From the NCBI GenBank assembly GCA_964485515.1, contig CAZALT010000118.1, positions 1 through 10,907 on the forward strand: a stretch of DNA of 10,907 nt, given 5' to 3'. The stretch is from CAZALT01 sp964485515 (GTDB lineage Bacteria > Actinomycetota > Acidimicrobiia > Acidimicrobiales > Acidimicrobilacustridaceae). Below are positions 1-5,472 of this stretch, one piece after another. The first letter of the stretch is position 1; each line of letters opens with the position of its first letter. The translations under genes and the position numbers were made by a program. The notes beneath the pieces are model-generated. The model worked only from the letters and a program-made list of their open reading frames with translations. It did not search any database and was not told where the DNA came from.

Positions 1-181
1 TGTTCTTGAAGATCTCCTTCTGCACGCGCTGCGCCACGGTGGACCGCTTGCCCGGTCGGACGAGCAGGACGATGTCGCAGTCGGGTACGCAACGCAGGAG
101 TCGCTCGAGCAGGTTGGTGCCGAGGAACCCCGTGGTTCCGGTGATGAAGATGCGCTTGCCAGCGAGTGCTTCTCGGATCAC
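1..181 (-). CDS. fatty acyl-CoA reductase-like SDR protein, N-terminal fragment
   Basis: The 60 visible residues start at a GTG (complement of 179-181) and run off the left edge. They begin VIREALAGKRIFITGTTGFL and continue into a Rossmann strand-loop-helix. The glycine motif GTTGFLG is the NAD(P)-binding TGxxGxxG of extended short-chain dehydrogenases. It is followed by a second strand, DIVLLVRPGKRSTVAQRV, with the LLVRP signature typical of fatty acyl-CoA reductases ('male sterility' NAD-binding family), which reduce acyl-CoA to aldehyde or alcohol with NADPH. In actinobacteria such proteins are often long and may carry a C-terminal HAD-like domain, but that part lies outside the window. 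An in-frame TAG at 193-191 leaves GTG 181 as the only reasonable start. The gene diverges from a TetR regulator and has a palindrome over its probable -10, so it is the likely regulated target. A different extended SDR remains possible. Confidence 0.75.
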   Translation of the reverse strand, partial: MIREALAGKRIFITGTTGFLGTNLLERLLRCVPDCDIVLLVRPGKRSTVAQRVQKEIFKN

Positions 182-189
182 GGCTACTG

Positions 190-205
190 TCTACCAAATG
201 GTAGA
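190..205 (-). promoter_or_regulatory. palindromic operator over the reductase -10 box
   Basis: Read on the minus strand this is TCTACCATTTGGTAGA, an inverted repeat of TCTACC and GGTAGA around four bases. It differs at one base of 16 from the palindrome at 403-418. The hexamer TACCAT (203-198 on the minus strand) fits the TANNNT -10 consensus. Seven bases further on comes A190, a plausible transcription start that leaves a 9-nt leader before GTG 181. No convincing -35 is visible. Binding by the neighbouring TetR protein is inferred from position and symmetry. Confidence 0.65.
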
Positions 206-213
206 GGCCCGTG

Positions 214-266
214 CCGAAATTGCGTTCAGGGCCGTTGCTGAGCAACGGCGAGGTACGCAATTTCGG
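214..266. repeat. 53-bp palindromic element, copy 1
   Basis: Outer arms CCGAAATTGCGT (214-225) and ACGCAATTTCGG (255-266) are perfect inverted complements of 12 bp. After a symmetrical 5/5 internal mismatch (TCAGG against GAGGT) there is an inner 8-bp stem, GCCGTTGC (231-238) with GCAACGGC (242-249), and a TGA loop. Copy 2 at 319-371 has the same total length, the same inner core and the same TTTCGG end. It resembles REP-type or small non-autonomous palindromic elements, but no family is recognised. Confidence 0.8.
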
Positions 267-306
267 GTGGGAGCAGGCCGGTGTTTCGGGTGGGAGCAGG
301 CCGGCG
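261..306. repeat. 23-bp tandem repeat, two copies
   Basis: Two adjacent 23-bp units (261-283 and 284-306) agree at 22 of 23 positions, differing only at the penultimate base (T or C). Each begins TTTCGGGTGGGAGCAGG. The first six bases of unit 1 (TTTCGG) are also the right end of palindromic element copy 1, so the duplication appears to have started at the element border. Confidence 0.85.
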
Positions 307-318
307 CACCACCATCTC

Positions 319-371
319 CCGTTCTGGCGTTTGTCACCGTTGCTGAGCAACGGTGACAAACGCCATTTCGG
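319..371. repeat. 53-bp palindromic element, copy 2, with perfect 19-bp stem
   Basis: Positions 325-343 and 347-365 are perfectly complementary over 19 bp around a TGA loop (344-346). The central core CCGTTGCTGAGCAACGG is identical to that of copy 1. The element is bounded by CCG (319-321) and CGG (369-371), again spanning 53 bp and ending TTTCGG. The stem sequence outside the core differs completely from copy 1 yet stays paired, so pairing rather than sequence seems to be conserved. No T-tract follows, so a standard intrinsic terminator is not indicated. Confidence 0.85.
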
Positions 372-402
372 ACCCTCAGTCGGCGATGGGGCCTGCGGGC
401 GC

Positions 403-418
403 TCTACCATTCGGTAGA
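403..418 (+). promoter_or_regulatory. palindromic operator overlapping the tetR -10 and start codon
   Basis: The sequence TCTACCATTCGGTAGA has arms TCTACC and GGTAGA around four bases and matches the reductase-side operator at 15 of 16 positions. TACCAT (405-410) fits a TANNNT -10, and seven bases later comes A418, the first base of the tetR ATG. This implies a leaderless mRNA. There is no Shine-Dalgarno sequence. A repressor bound here would cover both the -10 and the start site, as expected for autoregulation. Confidence 0.7.
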
Positions 419-1050
419 TGAGCGAGGCGCGGGCTGCAACGGTCGATGTCGCGGTTCCTTCGACCCGGGAGCGAGTGCTCGACGCCGCGCTGGCCTCGTT
501 CGGTACCCGTGGCTACGACGCCACGTCGCTCGACCAACTCGCCGCCGAGCTCGGCGTGCGCAAGCAGACGATCCTCTACTACTACGGCTCGAAGGCCGAG
601 CTGCTCGACGCGGTCATCGACTGGGCCGCCGCCGACCTCGTCATCACCTTGGGGCGCGGCATCGAAGGATCGGGGGTGGGCTTCGAGCGGGTCGAGGTCA
701 TCGTCCGCTCCGTGTTCCGCACCGCCATCCGCCGCCCGGAGCTGCTCGGCATCCTCCGCGAGGTCACCCGTCCCGGTTCGAGCGCGGCGGCACGGTTCGT
801 CGTGCAGCTCGACCCGCTCATCGAGTCGGCCTCGGGGTTCCTCGCCGCCGAGATGGACGCAGGTCGCATCCGTCGTTGCGATCCGCGGTTGTTGCTGCTC
901 TCCGTCTACTCCACCGTGGTCGGTGTGGCGACGGAGGTCGAGGTCCTGCGGGCCATAGGCATCGAGCCGACGCTGCGCACGACCGCAGTCCGCCGACGCG
1001 AGCTCCTCGCCTTCCTGCGAGCCGCCCTGGTCCCTCGCACCTCGTCCTGA
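418..1050 (+). CDS. TetR/AcrR-family transcriptional regulator
   Basis: This is a 210-residue protein, a normal length for the family. Residues about 16-62 form the N-terminal helix-turn-helix: TRERVLDAALASFGTRGYDA leads into a first helix pair, and the recognition region VRKQTILYYYGSKAELLDAV carries the characteristic YYY/FxSKxxL pattern. The rest is an all-helical ligand-binding and dimerisation domain with no recognisable subfamily signature, so the ligand is unknown. ATG 418 is preferred because the probable -10 (405-410) places the transcription start on it. The gene diverges from an acyl-CoA reductase-like gene, and matching 16-bp palindromes sit at both promoters, so it probably represses both. 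An acyl-CoA or fatty-acid ligand would fit that context but is inference. It converges with ddl, with 58 bp between the stop codons. Confidence 0.93.
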   Translation: MSEARAATVDVAVPSTRERVLDAALASFGTRGYDATSLDQLAAELGVRKQTILYYYGSKAELLDAVIDWAAADLVITLGRGIEGSGVGFERVEVIVRSVFRTAIRRPELLGILREVTRPGSSAAARFVVQLDPLIESASGFLAAEMDAGRIRRCDPRLLLLSVYSTVVGVATEVEVLRAIGIEPTLRTTAVRRRELLAFLRAALVPRTSS

Positions 1051-1062
1051 CCCTGTTTGGGA

Positions 1063-1086
1063 CGGCAGCTTGGCGCGGCAGCTTGG
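1063..1086. repeat. short direct repeat between tetR and ddl
   Basis: CGGCAGCTTGG occurs at 1063-1073 and again at 1076-1086, in the 58-bp spacer between the convergent tetR and ddl stop codons. I see no convincing terminator hairpin in this spacer. Confidence 0.6.
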
Positions 1087-1108
1087 GGTGGCAACGGTTT
1101 GGGGCGAG

Positions 1109-2209
1109 TCAGCTCGACCGGCGCTTGGCCGACCGGCGGGTGTGGCGGTCGATGGCGAGGTCGACGAGCTCGTCGATGAGCTCCGCGTAGGGCAGGCCGG
1201 AGGCCTCCCACATCTTCGGATACATCGAGATCGGCGTGAAGCCGGGGATCGTGTTGACCTCGTTGACGAGGACCCGGTCGGCAGCCTCGTCGTAGAAGAC
1301 GTCGACGCGGGCCATGCCCTCACAGCGCAGGGCCTTGAACGTATCGATGGCGAGCTGCTGGATCCGCTCGCTCACCTCTGCCACGAGCTGCGCCGGGATC
1401 AGCGTCTGCGCGGCACCGGTCTTGTACTTGTCCTCGTAGTCGTAGAACTCGGCACCCGGCACGATCTCACCGGGGACCGACGCCTCGGGGTCGAGGTTCC
1501 CGAGCACGGCGCACTCGATCTCGCGGCCGGTGATGGTCTCCTCGACCACGATCCACTCGTCGTAGCGCGCCGCCTCGCGCAGCGCGGCGAGCAACTCGGC
1601 GTGGTCGTGGGCCTTGGACACGCCCACCGACGAGCCCATGTTCGCCGGCTTCACGAACACGGGGAGCCCGAGCTGGTCGACGATGCGGTCGAAGGTGGCG
1701 GGGTCGTCGATCTCGCTCTCGTGCAGGCCGAGGTGCCCGGCCTGGGCGATGCCGTGGACGTCGAGGACCTCCTTGGCCTTGATCTTGTCCATGGCGAGCG
1801 CGGAGGACAGCACACCGCAACCCACGTAGGCGACGTCGGCCAGTTCGAGGAGGCCCTGCACGGTGCCGTCCTCGCCCAGCGGTCCGTGGAGCAGGGGGAA
1901 CACGACCGTGGTCTGGCCGACGGCGAGCGGGTTGGCCCGCTCTTGCGCCCGGACGGTGGCGACGGGGCTGACCTCGGGGCCGACCGGCGACAGCGCGTCG
2001 GGCAGCGCGGCGGGGCCCTGTTCGAGGGCGCGCCCGACATCTTCGGCGAGGACCCACCGGCCATCGGCGGTGATGCCGATGGGCACGATCTCGTAACGGG
2101 CGGGGTCGCACGCGGCCAGCACGTGGCGTGCCGTGACGAGCGAGACCTCGTGCTCGGCGGACTGCCCGCCGAACAGGACGACGAGGCGGATGGGGGAGTC
2201 GGGGCTCAC
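1109..2209 (-). CDS. ddl: D-alanine--D-alanine ligase
   Basis: This 366-residue cytoplasmic enzyme uses ATP to join two D-alanines, giving the dipeptide that MurF adds to the peptidoglycan precursor. The N-terminal motif GGQSAEHEVSL (14-24) carries the conserved glutamate (E19). HGPLGEDGTVQG follows at 108-119. The ATP-grasp domain contains DKIKAK (141-146), KPANMGSSVG (187-196), an EE pair (223-224), ARVDVF (300-305) and the metal-binding NEVNTIPGFT (316-325). The omega loop FYDYEDKY (255-262) ends in the tyrosine typical of D-Ala-D-Ala enzymes, not the VanA-type D-lactate ligases, so ordinary vancomycin-sensitive peptidoglycan is expected. The GTG start at 2209 agrees with a -10 (TACGGT) ending 7 nt upstream, suggesting a leaderless transcript. 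The C-terminus has a short basic tail. It diverges from murF, its immediate pathway partner. Confidence 0.96.
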   Translation of the reverse strand: MSPDSPIRLVVLFGGQSAEHEVSLVTARHVLAACDPARYEIVPIGITADGRWVLAEDVGRALEQGPAALPDALSPVGPEVSPVATVRAQERANPLAVGQTTVVFPLLHGPLGEDGTVQGLLELADVAYVGCGVLSSALAMDKIKAKEVLDVHGIAQAGHLGLHESEIDDPATFDRIVDQLGLPVFVKPANMGSSVGVSKAHDHAELLAALREAARYDEWIVVEETITGREIECAVLGNLDPEASVPGEIVPGAEFYDYEDKYKTGAAQTLIPAQLVAEVSERIQQLAIDTFKALRCEGMARVDVFYDEAADRVLVNEVNTIPGFTPISMYPKMWEASGLPYAELIDELVDLAIDRHTRRSAKRRSS

Positions 2210-2216
2210 CGCCCCG

Positions 2217-2222
2217 ACCGTA
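2217..2222 (-). promoter_or_regulatory. probable -10 of ddl (leaderless)
   Basis: The minus strand reads TACGGT, then seven bases, then the GTG start at 2209, placing the transcription start on the start codon. The expected -35 zone (about 2240-2245) falls within the octamer repeat at 2230-2253 and does not resemble TTGACA. Confidence 0.5.
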
Positions 2223-2229
2223 GTGGCCG

Positions 2230-2253
2230 TTCACCGGTTCACCGGTTCGCCGG
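2230..2253. repeat. triple octamer repeat in the ddl promoter
   Basis: TTCACCGG (2230-2237), TTCACCGG (2238-2245) and TTCGCCGG (2246-2253) lie head to tail. They cover about -21 to -44 relative to the inferred ddl start at 2209, exactly where an activator or repressor would meet the -35 region. No regulator is identified. Confidence 0.75.
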
Positions 2254-2273
2254 CCGGGTCCTTCCTGCGTCGT

Positions 2274-2381
2274 GTGGCCCCTGTGCAGGGGGCGGGCGCC
2301 GCCCGTTCGCTCGGTGGTGGGTCGTCCGCGAGCTGTGCGTGGGGTGGCCCCCTGTGCGGGGGACGGGCGACTCCCGTTCGC
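2274..2381. repeat. imperfect direct repeat of a double hairpin, ddl-murF spacer
   Basis: A unit of 37-38 bp occurs at 2274-2310 and again at 2344-2381, 70 bp apart. Each starts GTGGCCCC and ends CCCGTTCGC. Both contain two successive small hairpins. In copy 1 these are CCCCT with AGGGG, then GCGGG with CCCGT. In copy 2 they are CCCCC with GGGGG, then ACGGG with CCCGT. The unit lies upstream of both inferred start sites, so it should act, if at all, as DNA. I see no other gene in this spacer (2210-2427). Confidence 0.65.
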
Positions 2382-2390
2382 CCAAGGGTG

Positions 2391-2421
2391 GTGACGGCCG
2401 TGGCTGGTGTCGACCTAACGT
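2391..2421 (+). promoter_or_regulatory. probable murF promoter (leaderless)
   Basis: TAACGT (2416-2421) fits the -10 consensus and ends six bases before ATG 2428. A weak -35 candidate, GTGACG (2391-2396, four of six matches to TTGACA), lies 19 bp upstream. There is no Shine-Dalgarno sequence before the ATG, which supports leaderless translation. Confidence 0.5.
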
Positions 2422-2427
2422 GACGCC

Positions 2428-3744
2428 ATGAGGTTCCGGGTCACCGAGATCGCCGCCGCTGTCGGGGGCCAGGCCGTCGGCCACGACGTCGAGGTCACAG
2501 GAGCGGGCATCGACTCTCGGGAGATCGAGGTCGGGCAGCTGTTCGTCCCGATCGTCGCGGCCCGTGACGGCCACGACTTCGTCGCCTCTGCCGTCCACCG
2601 TGGTGCGGCTGCCTACCTGACATCGGTCGGGCCCATCGACGGGATCGACCTTCCCGCCGTGGTGGTCGACGACACGGGTGACGCGCTCGCCGCGTTGGGC
2701 CGCTCGGCGCGCGAGCGACTCCCCGGCGCGGTGGTCGGCATCACGGGTTCGGTGGGCAAGACCACCACCAAGGACCTGGTCGCCGCCGTGCTCGAGGAGC
2801 GGTTCGAGGCGCACGCCAACTTGCGGAGCTTCAACAACGAGCTCGGCGTCCCGCTCACGCTGCTCAACGCTCCGGACGCTACCGAGGTCGCCGTCATCGA
2901 GATGGGCGCCCGCGGCTCGGGTCACATCGCCGAGCTGTGCGCGATCGCCGAGCCCACCATCGGCGTCGTCACGACGGTCGAGCTGGTCCACACCGAGCTG
3001 TTCGGGGGCATCGACGCCGTGGCCACCGCGAAGCGGGAGCTCGTCGAGGCGCTTCCCGTCACCGGCACGGCCGTGCTGTTCGCCGACAACCCCCACGTCG
3101 CGGCCATGGCCACGTCGTGCGCGGGTGACGTGATCACCTTCGGGCTCGACCGTGGCGACGTCCGTGCGCAGCGCATCGAGGTCGACGGCGAGCTGCGGGC
3201 ATCGTTTCGGTTGACGTCGCCGTTCGGTGAGCGCGATGTGCAGCTCGGCGTGCGGGGGCGGCACAACGTGGCCAACGCGCTCGCCGCGGCCTGTGTGGGG
3301 TTCGTCGCGGGCGTACCGCTCGACGACATCGTCGTCGGACTGGCCTCGACCGACCACTCGCCCTGGCGGATGGACCTGCGCACCGCTCCGTCGGGAGCGC
3401 TCGTGCTGAACGACGCGTACAACGCAGGTCCGGCGTCCACCCGCGCCGCCGTGCTCGCCCTCGCCCACCTCGACGCGCACCGTCGCGTGGCGGTGCTCGG
3501 CACGATGGCCGAGCTCGGTGGCCACGCGGTCCAGGCCCATCTCGACATCGCGGCGGTCGCGGTCGAGCACGGTGTCGAGATCATCGCCGTCGGCACGTCC
3601 GACTACGGCGTGGATCCCGTGGCGGGGATCGACGAGGTCATCGACCGGCTCGGCCCGCTCGGGCTCGGTGACGCCGTGCTCGTCAAGGGCAGTCGGGTCG
3701 CCGCACTCGAGCGCGTGGCACATGTCCTGCTCGAAGCGGGCTGA
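2428..3744 (+). CDS. murF: UDP-N-acetylmuramoyl-tripeptide--D-alanyl-D-alanine ligase
   Basis: This 438-residue cytoplasmic Mur ligase attaches D-Ala-D-Ala to UDP-MurNAc-tripeptide with ATP, the last cytoplasmic step of stem-peptide assembly. The N-terminal MurF-type substrate domain shows IDSREIEVGQLFV (28-40) and the DGHDF motif (47-51). The central domain has the P-loop GITGSVGKTTTKD (104-116), RSFNNELGVPLTLL (133-146), EMGARGSGHI (158-167) and the lysine of TAKRELV (K202), the position usually carbamylated. The C-terminal domain has RGRHNVANALAA (277-288), NDAYNAGPASTRAA (328-341; many relatives have NANP here), GTMAELG (358-364) and KGSR (420-423). Length is normal. The gene stands apart from a dcw cluster and is paired divergently with ddl. 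The downstream gap flank repeats its last four codons and stop, an assembly artefact. Confidence 0.96.
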   Translation: MRFRVTEIAAAVGGQAVGHDVEVTGAGIDSREIEVGQLFVPIVAARDGHDFVASAVHRGAAAYLTSVGPIDGIDLPAVVVDDTGDALAALGRSARERLPGAVVGITGSVGKTTTKDLVAAVLEERFEAHANLRSFNNELGVPLTLLNAPDATEVAVIEMGARGSGHIAELCAIAEPTIGVVTTVELVHTELFGGIDAVATAKRELVEALPVTGTAVLFADNPHVAAMATSCAGDVITFGLDRGDVRAQRIEVDGELRASFRLTSPFGERDVQLGVRGRHNVANALAAACVGFVAGVPLDDIVVGLASTDHSPWRMDLRTAPSGALVLNDAYNAGPASTRAAVLALAHLDAHRRVAVLGTMAELGGHAVQAHLDIAAVAVEHGVEIIAVGTSDYGVDPVAGIDEVIDRLGPLGLGDAVLVKGSRVAALERVAHVLLEAG

Positions 3745-3938
3745 GGGCTCGGCTTCCCAGGGGTTCGTGGATCCGGTCCGTGGNNNNNNNNNNNNNNNNN
3801 NNNNNNNNNNNNNNNNNNNNNNNNNNNNNNNNNNNNNNNNNNNNNNNNNNNNNNNNNNNNNNNNNNNNNNNNNNNNNNNNNNNGCTCGAAGCGGGCTGAG
3901 GGCTCGGCTTCCCAGGGGTTCGTGGATCCGGTCCGTGG
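3729..3938. other. assembly gap (100 N) flanked by a 55-bp duplicate
   Basis: The N run covers 3784-3883. The 55 bases before it (3729-3783) are identical to the 55 bases after it (3884-3938), including the end of murF. This is the signature of two contigs that overlap by 55 bp, a common assembly k-mer length, but were joined with a fixed-size placeholder. Removing 155 bases would give a continuous sequence. Whether extra tandem-repeat copies are missing cannot be told. Confidence 0.85.
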
Positions 3939-3983
3939 TTCCGGTTTCTGGATCCGGTTCGTGGATCCGGCTTGTGGTGGCCG
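3919..3983. repeat. 13-bp tandem repeat between murF and the MFS gene
   Basis: Four successive 13-bp units, TTCGTGGATCCGG (3919-3931), TCCGTGGTTCCGG (3932-3944), TTTCTGGATCCGG (3945-3957) and TTCGTGGATCCGG (3958-3970), are followed by a decayed fifth. The start of the array recurs left of the gap (3764-3783). The spacer 3745-4016 between the convergent stops holds only this array and the gap. I see no gene and no clear terminator. The array is the likely cause of the broken assembly. Confidence 0.85.
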
Positions 3984-4016
3984 TCCGGGGAGCGGCGACG
4001 ACCTCGGGCAGCTGAC

Positions 4017-5342
4017 CTACCCGTTCGTCTCCACCTGAGCTGGCGGCCGCAGGTCGGCGAACGGGATGAGCAGCGCAGCCATGACGGCGCCGAAGAGCAC
4101 GACGAGGGTGACGGAGGTGGCATCGATGATCGGTCCGGCGATGAGACCACCGATCGGCACGGTGCCGCCGAACGCCATGACCCACAAGGCCATGACCCGG
4201 CCACGGGTCCGCTCGTCGAGGCGTCGTTGCAGCACGGTGAGCAGCGAGGTGACCACGACGAAGTAGAAGAAGCCCACGATCGCGGCGAGCGGGTACGCAG
4301 CGATGGGCTCTCGAGCCAGGGCGAGGGCGGCGAGCGTCAACGCGAAGCCGCCGAGTCCCAGGCGGACGATCCTCTCCAACGAGCGATGCGCGAGGAACGT
4401 GCCGATCGACAGCGCCCCGACGAGCGCACCGAGGCCGAACGTGGCGTAGAGCACGCCGTAGGCCGTGCTCTTGGGTGCGATGCCGAAGTTCTGCTCGGCG
4501 AGCACCGGCATCTGCACGACGAACGGGAGGCAGACCAGGGAGAAGGTCGTCATCGTGACCAGGGAGCGGCCGATCACCCGGTCGGCGCGGGCCACGGCGA
4601 ACCCCTCGACCATCCTCCGCAGGCCCGTCGGCTCGTCGGGGTTCGGGGCGGCCTTCTCCGGGAGCGTCACGACCAGGAACGCACCGATGATGAACACGTA
4701 CGACACCGCGTTGGCGGCGAAGGCCCACGACGCGCCGACGGTCGCGTAGATCGCTCCGCCGATGGCGGGCCCGATGACCCGTGACAGGTTCATGCTCGCC
4801 GAGGTGAGTGCGATCGCTCCGGTGAGGTCCTCCCGGCGAACCATGGCCGGCATGAGGGCGGCGAACGTGGGCGAGAAGAGCGCCTGGGCGATGCCCCCGA
4901 GCAGGAGGAACGAGAACAGCACACCGATCTGGGCGTCCTCGCCGCGGGTGAGCCAGGCGATGGCGAACGACGCCGCCATCTGCGCCGAGGTCGTCACGAT
5001 GATGAGGCGGCGGTTGTCGACCCGGTCGGCGAGCATGCCGCCGATCATCGCCAGGGCGAGCAACGGCCCCAGCGTGGCGAAGAGGATGAGCCCGACCGAC
5101 GCGGCCGAACCGGTCGCCGTGTAGACGTAGGCCGCGGCGACGGTGGTCTGCATCCACGTGCCGATCGTCGACAGGAAAGATCCGACGAACACCAGTCGGA
5201 AGTCGGGGTAGCGCAACGCCGCGGTGATGGTGCCGCTGTCGATGACCCGATCGCCCTCGAGCATGGCGTCCTCGGTGTCCTCGAGGCTCGGGACGGTGAT
5301 GGCGGGATCGTCGTCGCGGCTGCCGGTCGAGTCCGAGATCAC
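4017..5342 (-). CDS. MFS transporter, MFS_3/EntS-like exporter family
   Basis: This protein of about 441 residues has roughly twelve hydrophobic helices in the inner membrane. An acidic cytoplasmic N-terminal tail of about 45 residues precedes TITAALRYPDFRLVFVGSFL. The helix 2-3 loop GGMLADRVDNRRLI is the major-facilitator motif A (G-x-L-A-D-R-x-x-x-R-R). The stretch from REDLTGAIALTSASMNLSRV through IGPAIGGAI is typical of the MFS_3 family that includes the enterobactin exporter EntS and many proton-driven drug or siderophore exporters. The substrate cannot be read from sequence. I place the start at GTG 5342 rather than TTG 5348 because a TACCCT -10 ends six bases before the GTG, matching the leaderless pattern of neighbouring genes. 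It converges with murF and diverges from the DUF5684 gene. No regulator or biosynthetic genes adjoin it. Confidence 0.9.
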   Translation of the reverse strand: MISDSTGSRDDDPAITVPSLEDTEDAMLEGDRVIDSGTITAALRYPDFRLVFVGSFLSTIGTWMQTTVAAAYVYTATGSAASVGLILFATLGPLLALAMIGGMLADRVDNRRLIIVTTSAQMAASFAIAWLTRGEDAQIGVLFSFLLLGGIAQALFSPTFAALMPAMVRREDLTGAIALTSASMNLSRVIGPAIGGAIYATVGASWAFAANAVSYVFIIGAFLVVTLPEKAAPNPDEPTGLRRMVEGFAVARADRVIGRSLVTMTTFSLVCLPFVVQMPVLAEQNFGIAPKSTAYGVLYATFGLGALVGALSIGTFLAHRSLERIVRLGLGGFALTLAALALAREPIAAYPLAAIVGFFYFVVVTSLLTVLQRRLDERTRGRVMALWVMAFGGTVPIGGLIAGPIIDATSVTLVVLFGAVMAALLIPFADLRPPAQVETNG

Positions 5343-5348
5343 CGCCAA

Positions 5349-5354
5349 AGGGTA
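5349..5354 (-). promoter_or_regulatory. probable -10 of the MFS gene (leaderless)
   Basis: The minus strand reads TACCCT, then TTGGCG, then GTG (5342-5340). The six-base gap puts transcription initiation at the GTG, and the alternative TTG at 5348 would then be untranscribed. No -35 is evident. Confidence 0.45.
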
Positions 5355-5433
5355 CGGCCGGCCGGTTGGGCCGACGAAGTCGCCGGCGCCGAACCGCGAG
5401 CGCTCATCCCCGCCTGCAGGAACCCGTTCGGCA

Positions 5434-5463
5434 TAAGGTGCACCTCACTTGCTACTGGGAGGT
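5434..5463 (+). promoter_or_regulatory. possible -10 and strong RBS of the first DUF5684 gene
   Basis: TAAGGT (5434-5439) is a weak -10 candidate. GGGAGGT (5457-5463) is a near-ideal Shine-Dalgarno, nine bases before ATG 5473. It decides the start in favour of 5473 over the in-frame TTG at 5449, which lies upstream of the RBS. Unlike its neighbours, this gene has a conventional leader. Confidence 0.6.
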
Positions 5464-5472
5464 AGGACACAT

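Noticed and set aside
214..371. CRISPR array
   Set aside because: There are only two palindromic units with differing arms and one unequal spacer, so there are no repeated identical units with regular spacers and no cas genes.
376..1323. Minus-strand open frame over tetR
   Set aside because: Antisense shadow of a clear TetR gene, with no domain pattern and an Arg/Ser-rich translation.
1109..2209. VanA-type D-Ala-D-Lac ligase (glycopeptide resistance)
   Set aside because: The omega loop has YDYEDKY as in D-Ala-D-Ala ligases, and no vanH or vanX homologue is adjacent.
1070..2431. Long plus-strand open frame (about 453 codons) opposite ddl
   Set aside because: It is the antisense shadow of ddl in GC-rich DNA. 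Its composition is low-complexity (Asp/Gly/Arg/His) and it has no recognisable domain.
3729..3938. True duplication of the murF 3' end
   Set aside because: Exact identity abutting both sides of a 100-N placeholder is better explained by unmerged contig overlap.
2239..5157. Very long minus-strand frame crossing murF, the gap and the MFS gene
   Set aside because: It runs through the N gap, is Arg/His/Pro-rich and overlaps two well-supported genes in other frames.
5449..5472. Upstream TTG start for the first DUF5684 gene
   Set aside because: The TTG lies before the Shine-Dalgarno that serves ATG 5473, so the extra eight residues are unlikely to be translated.
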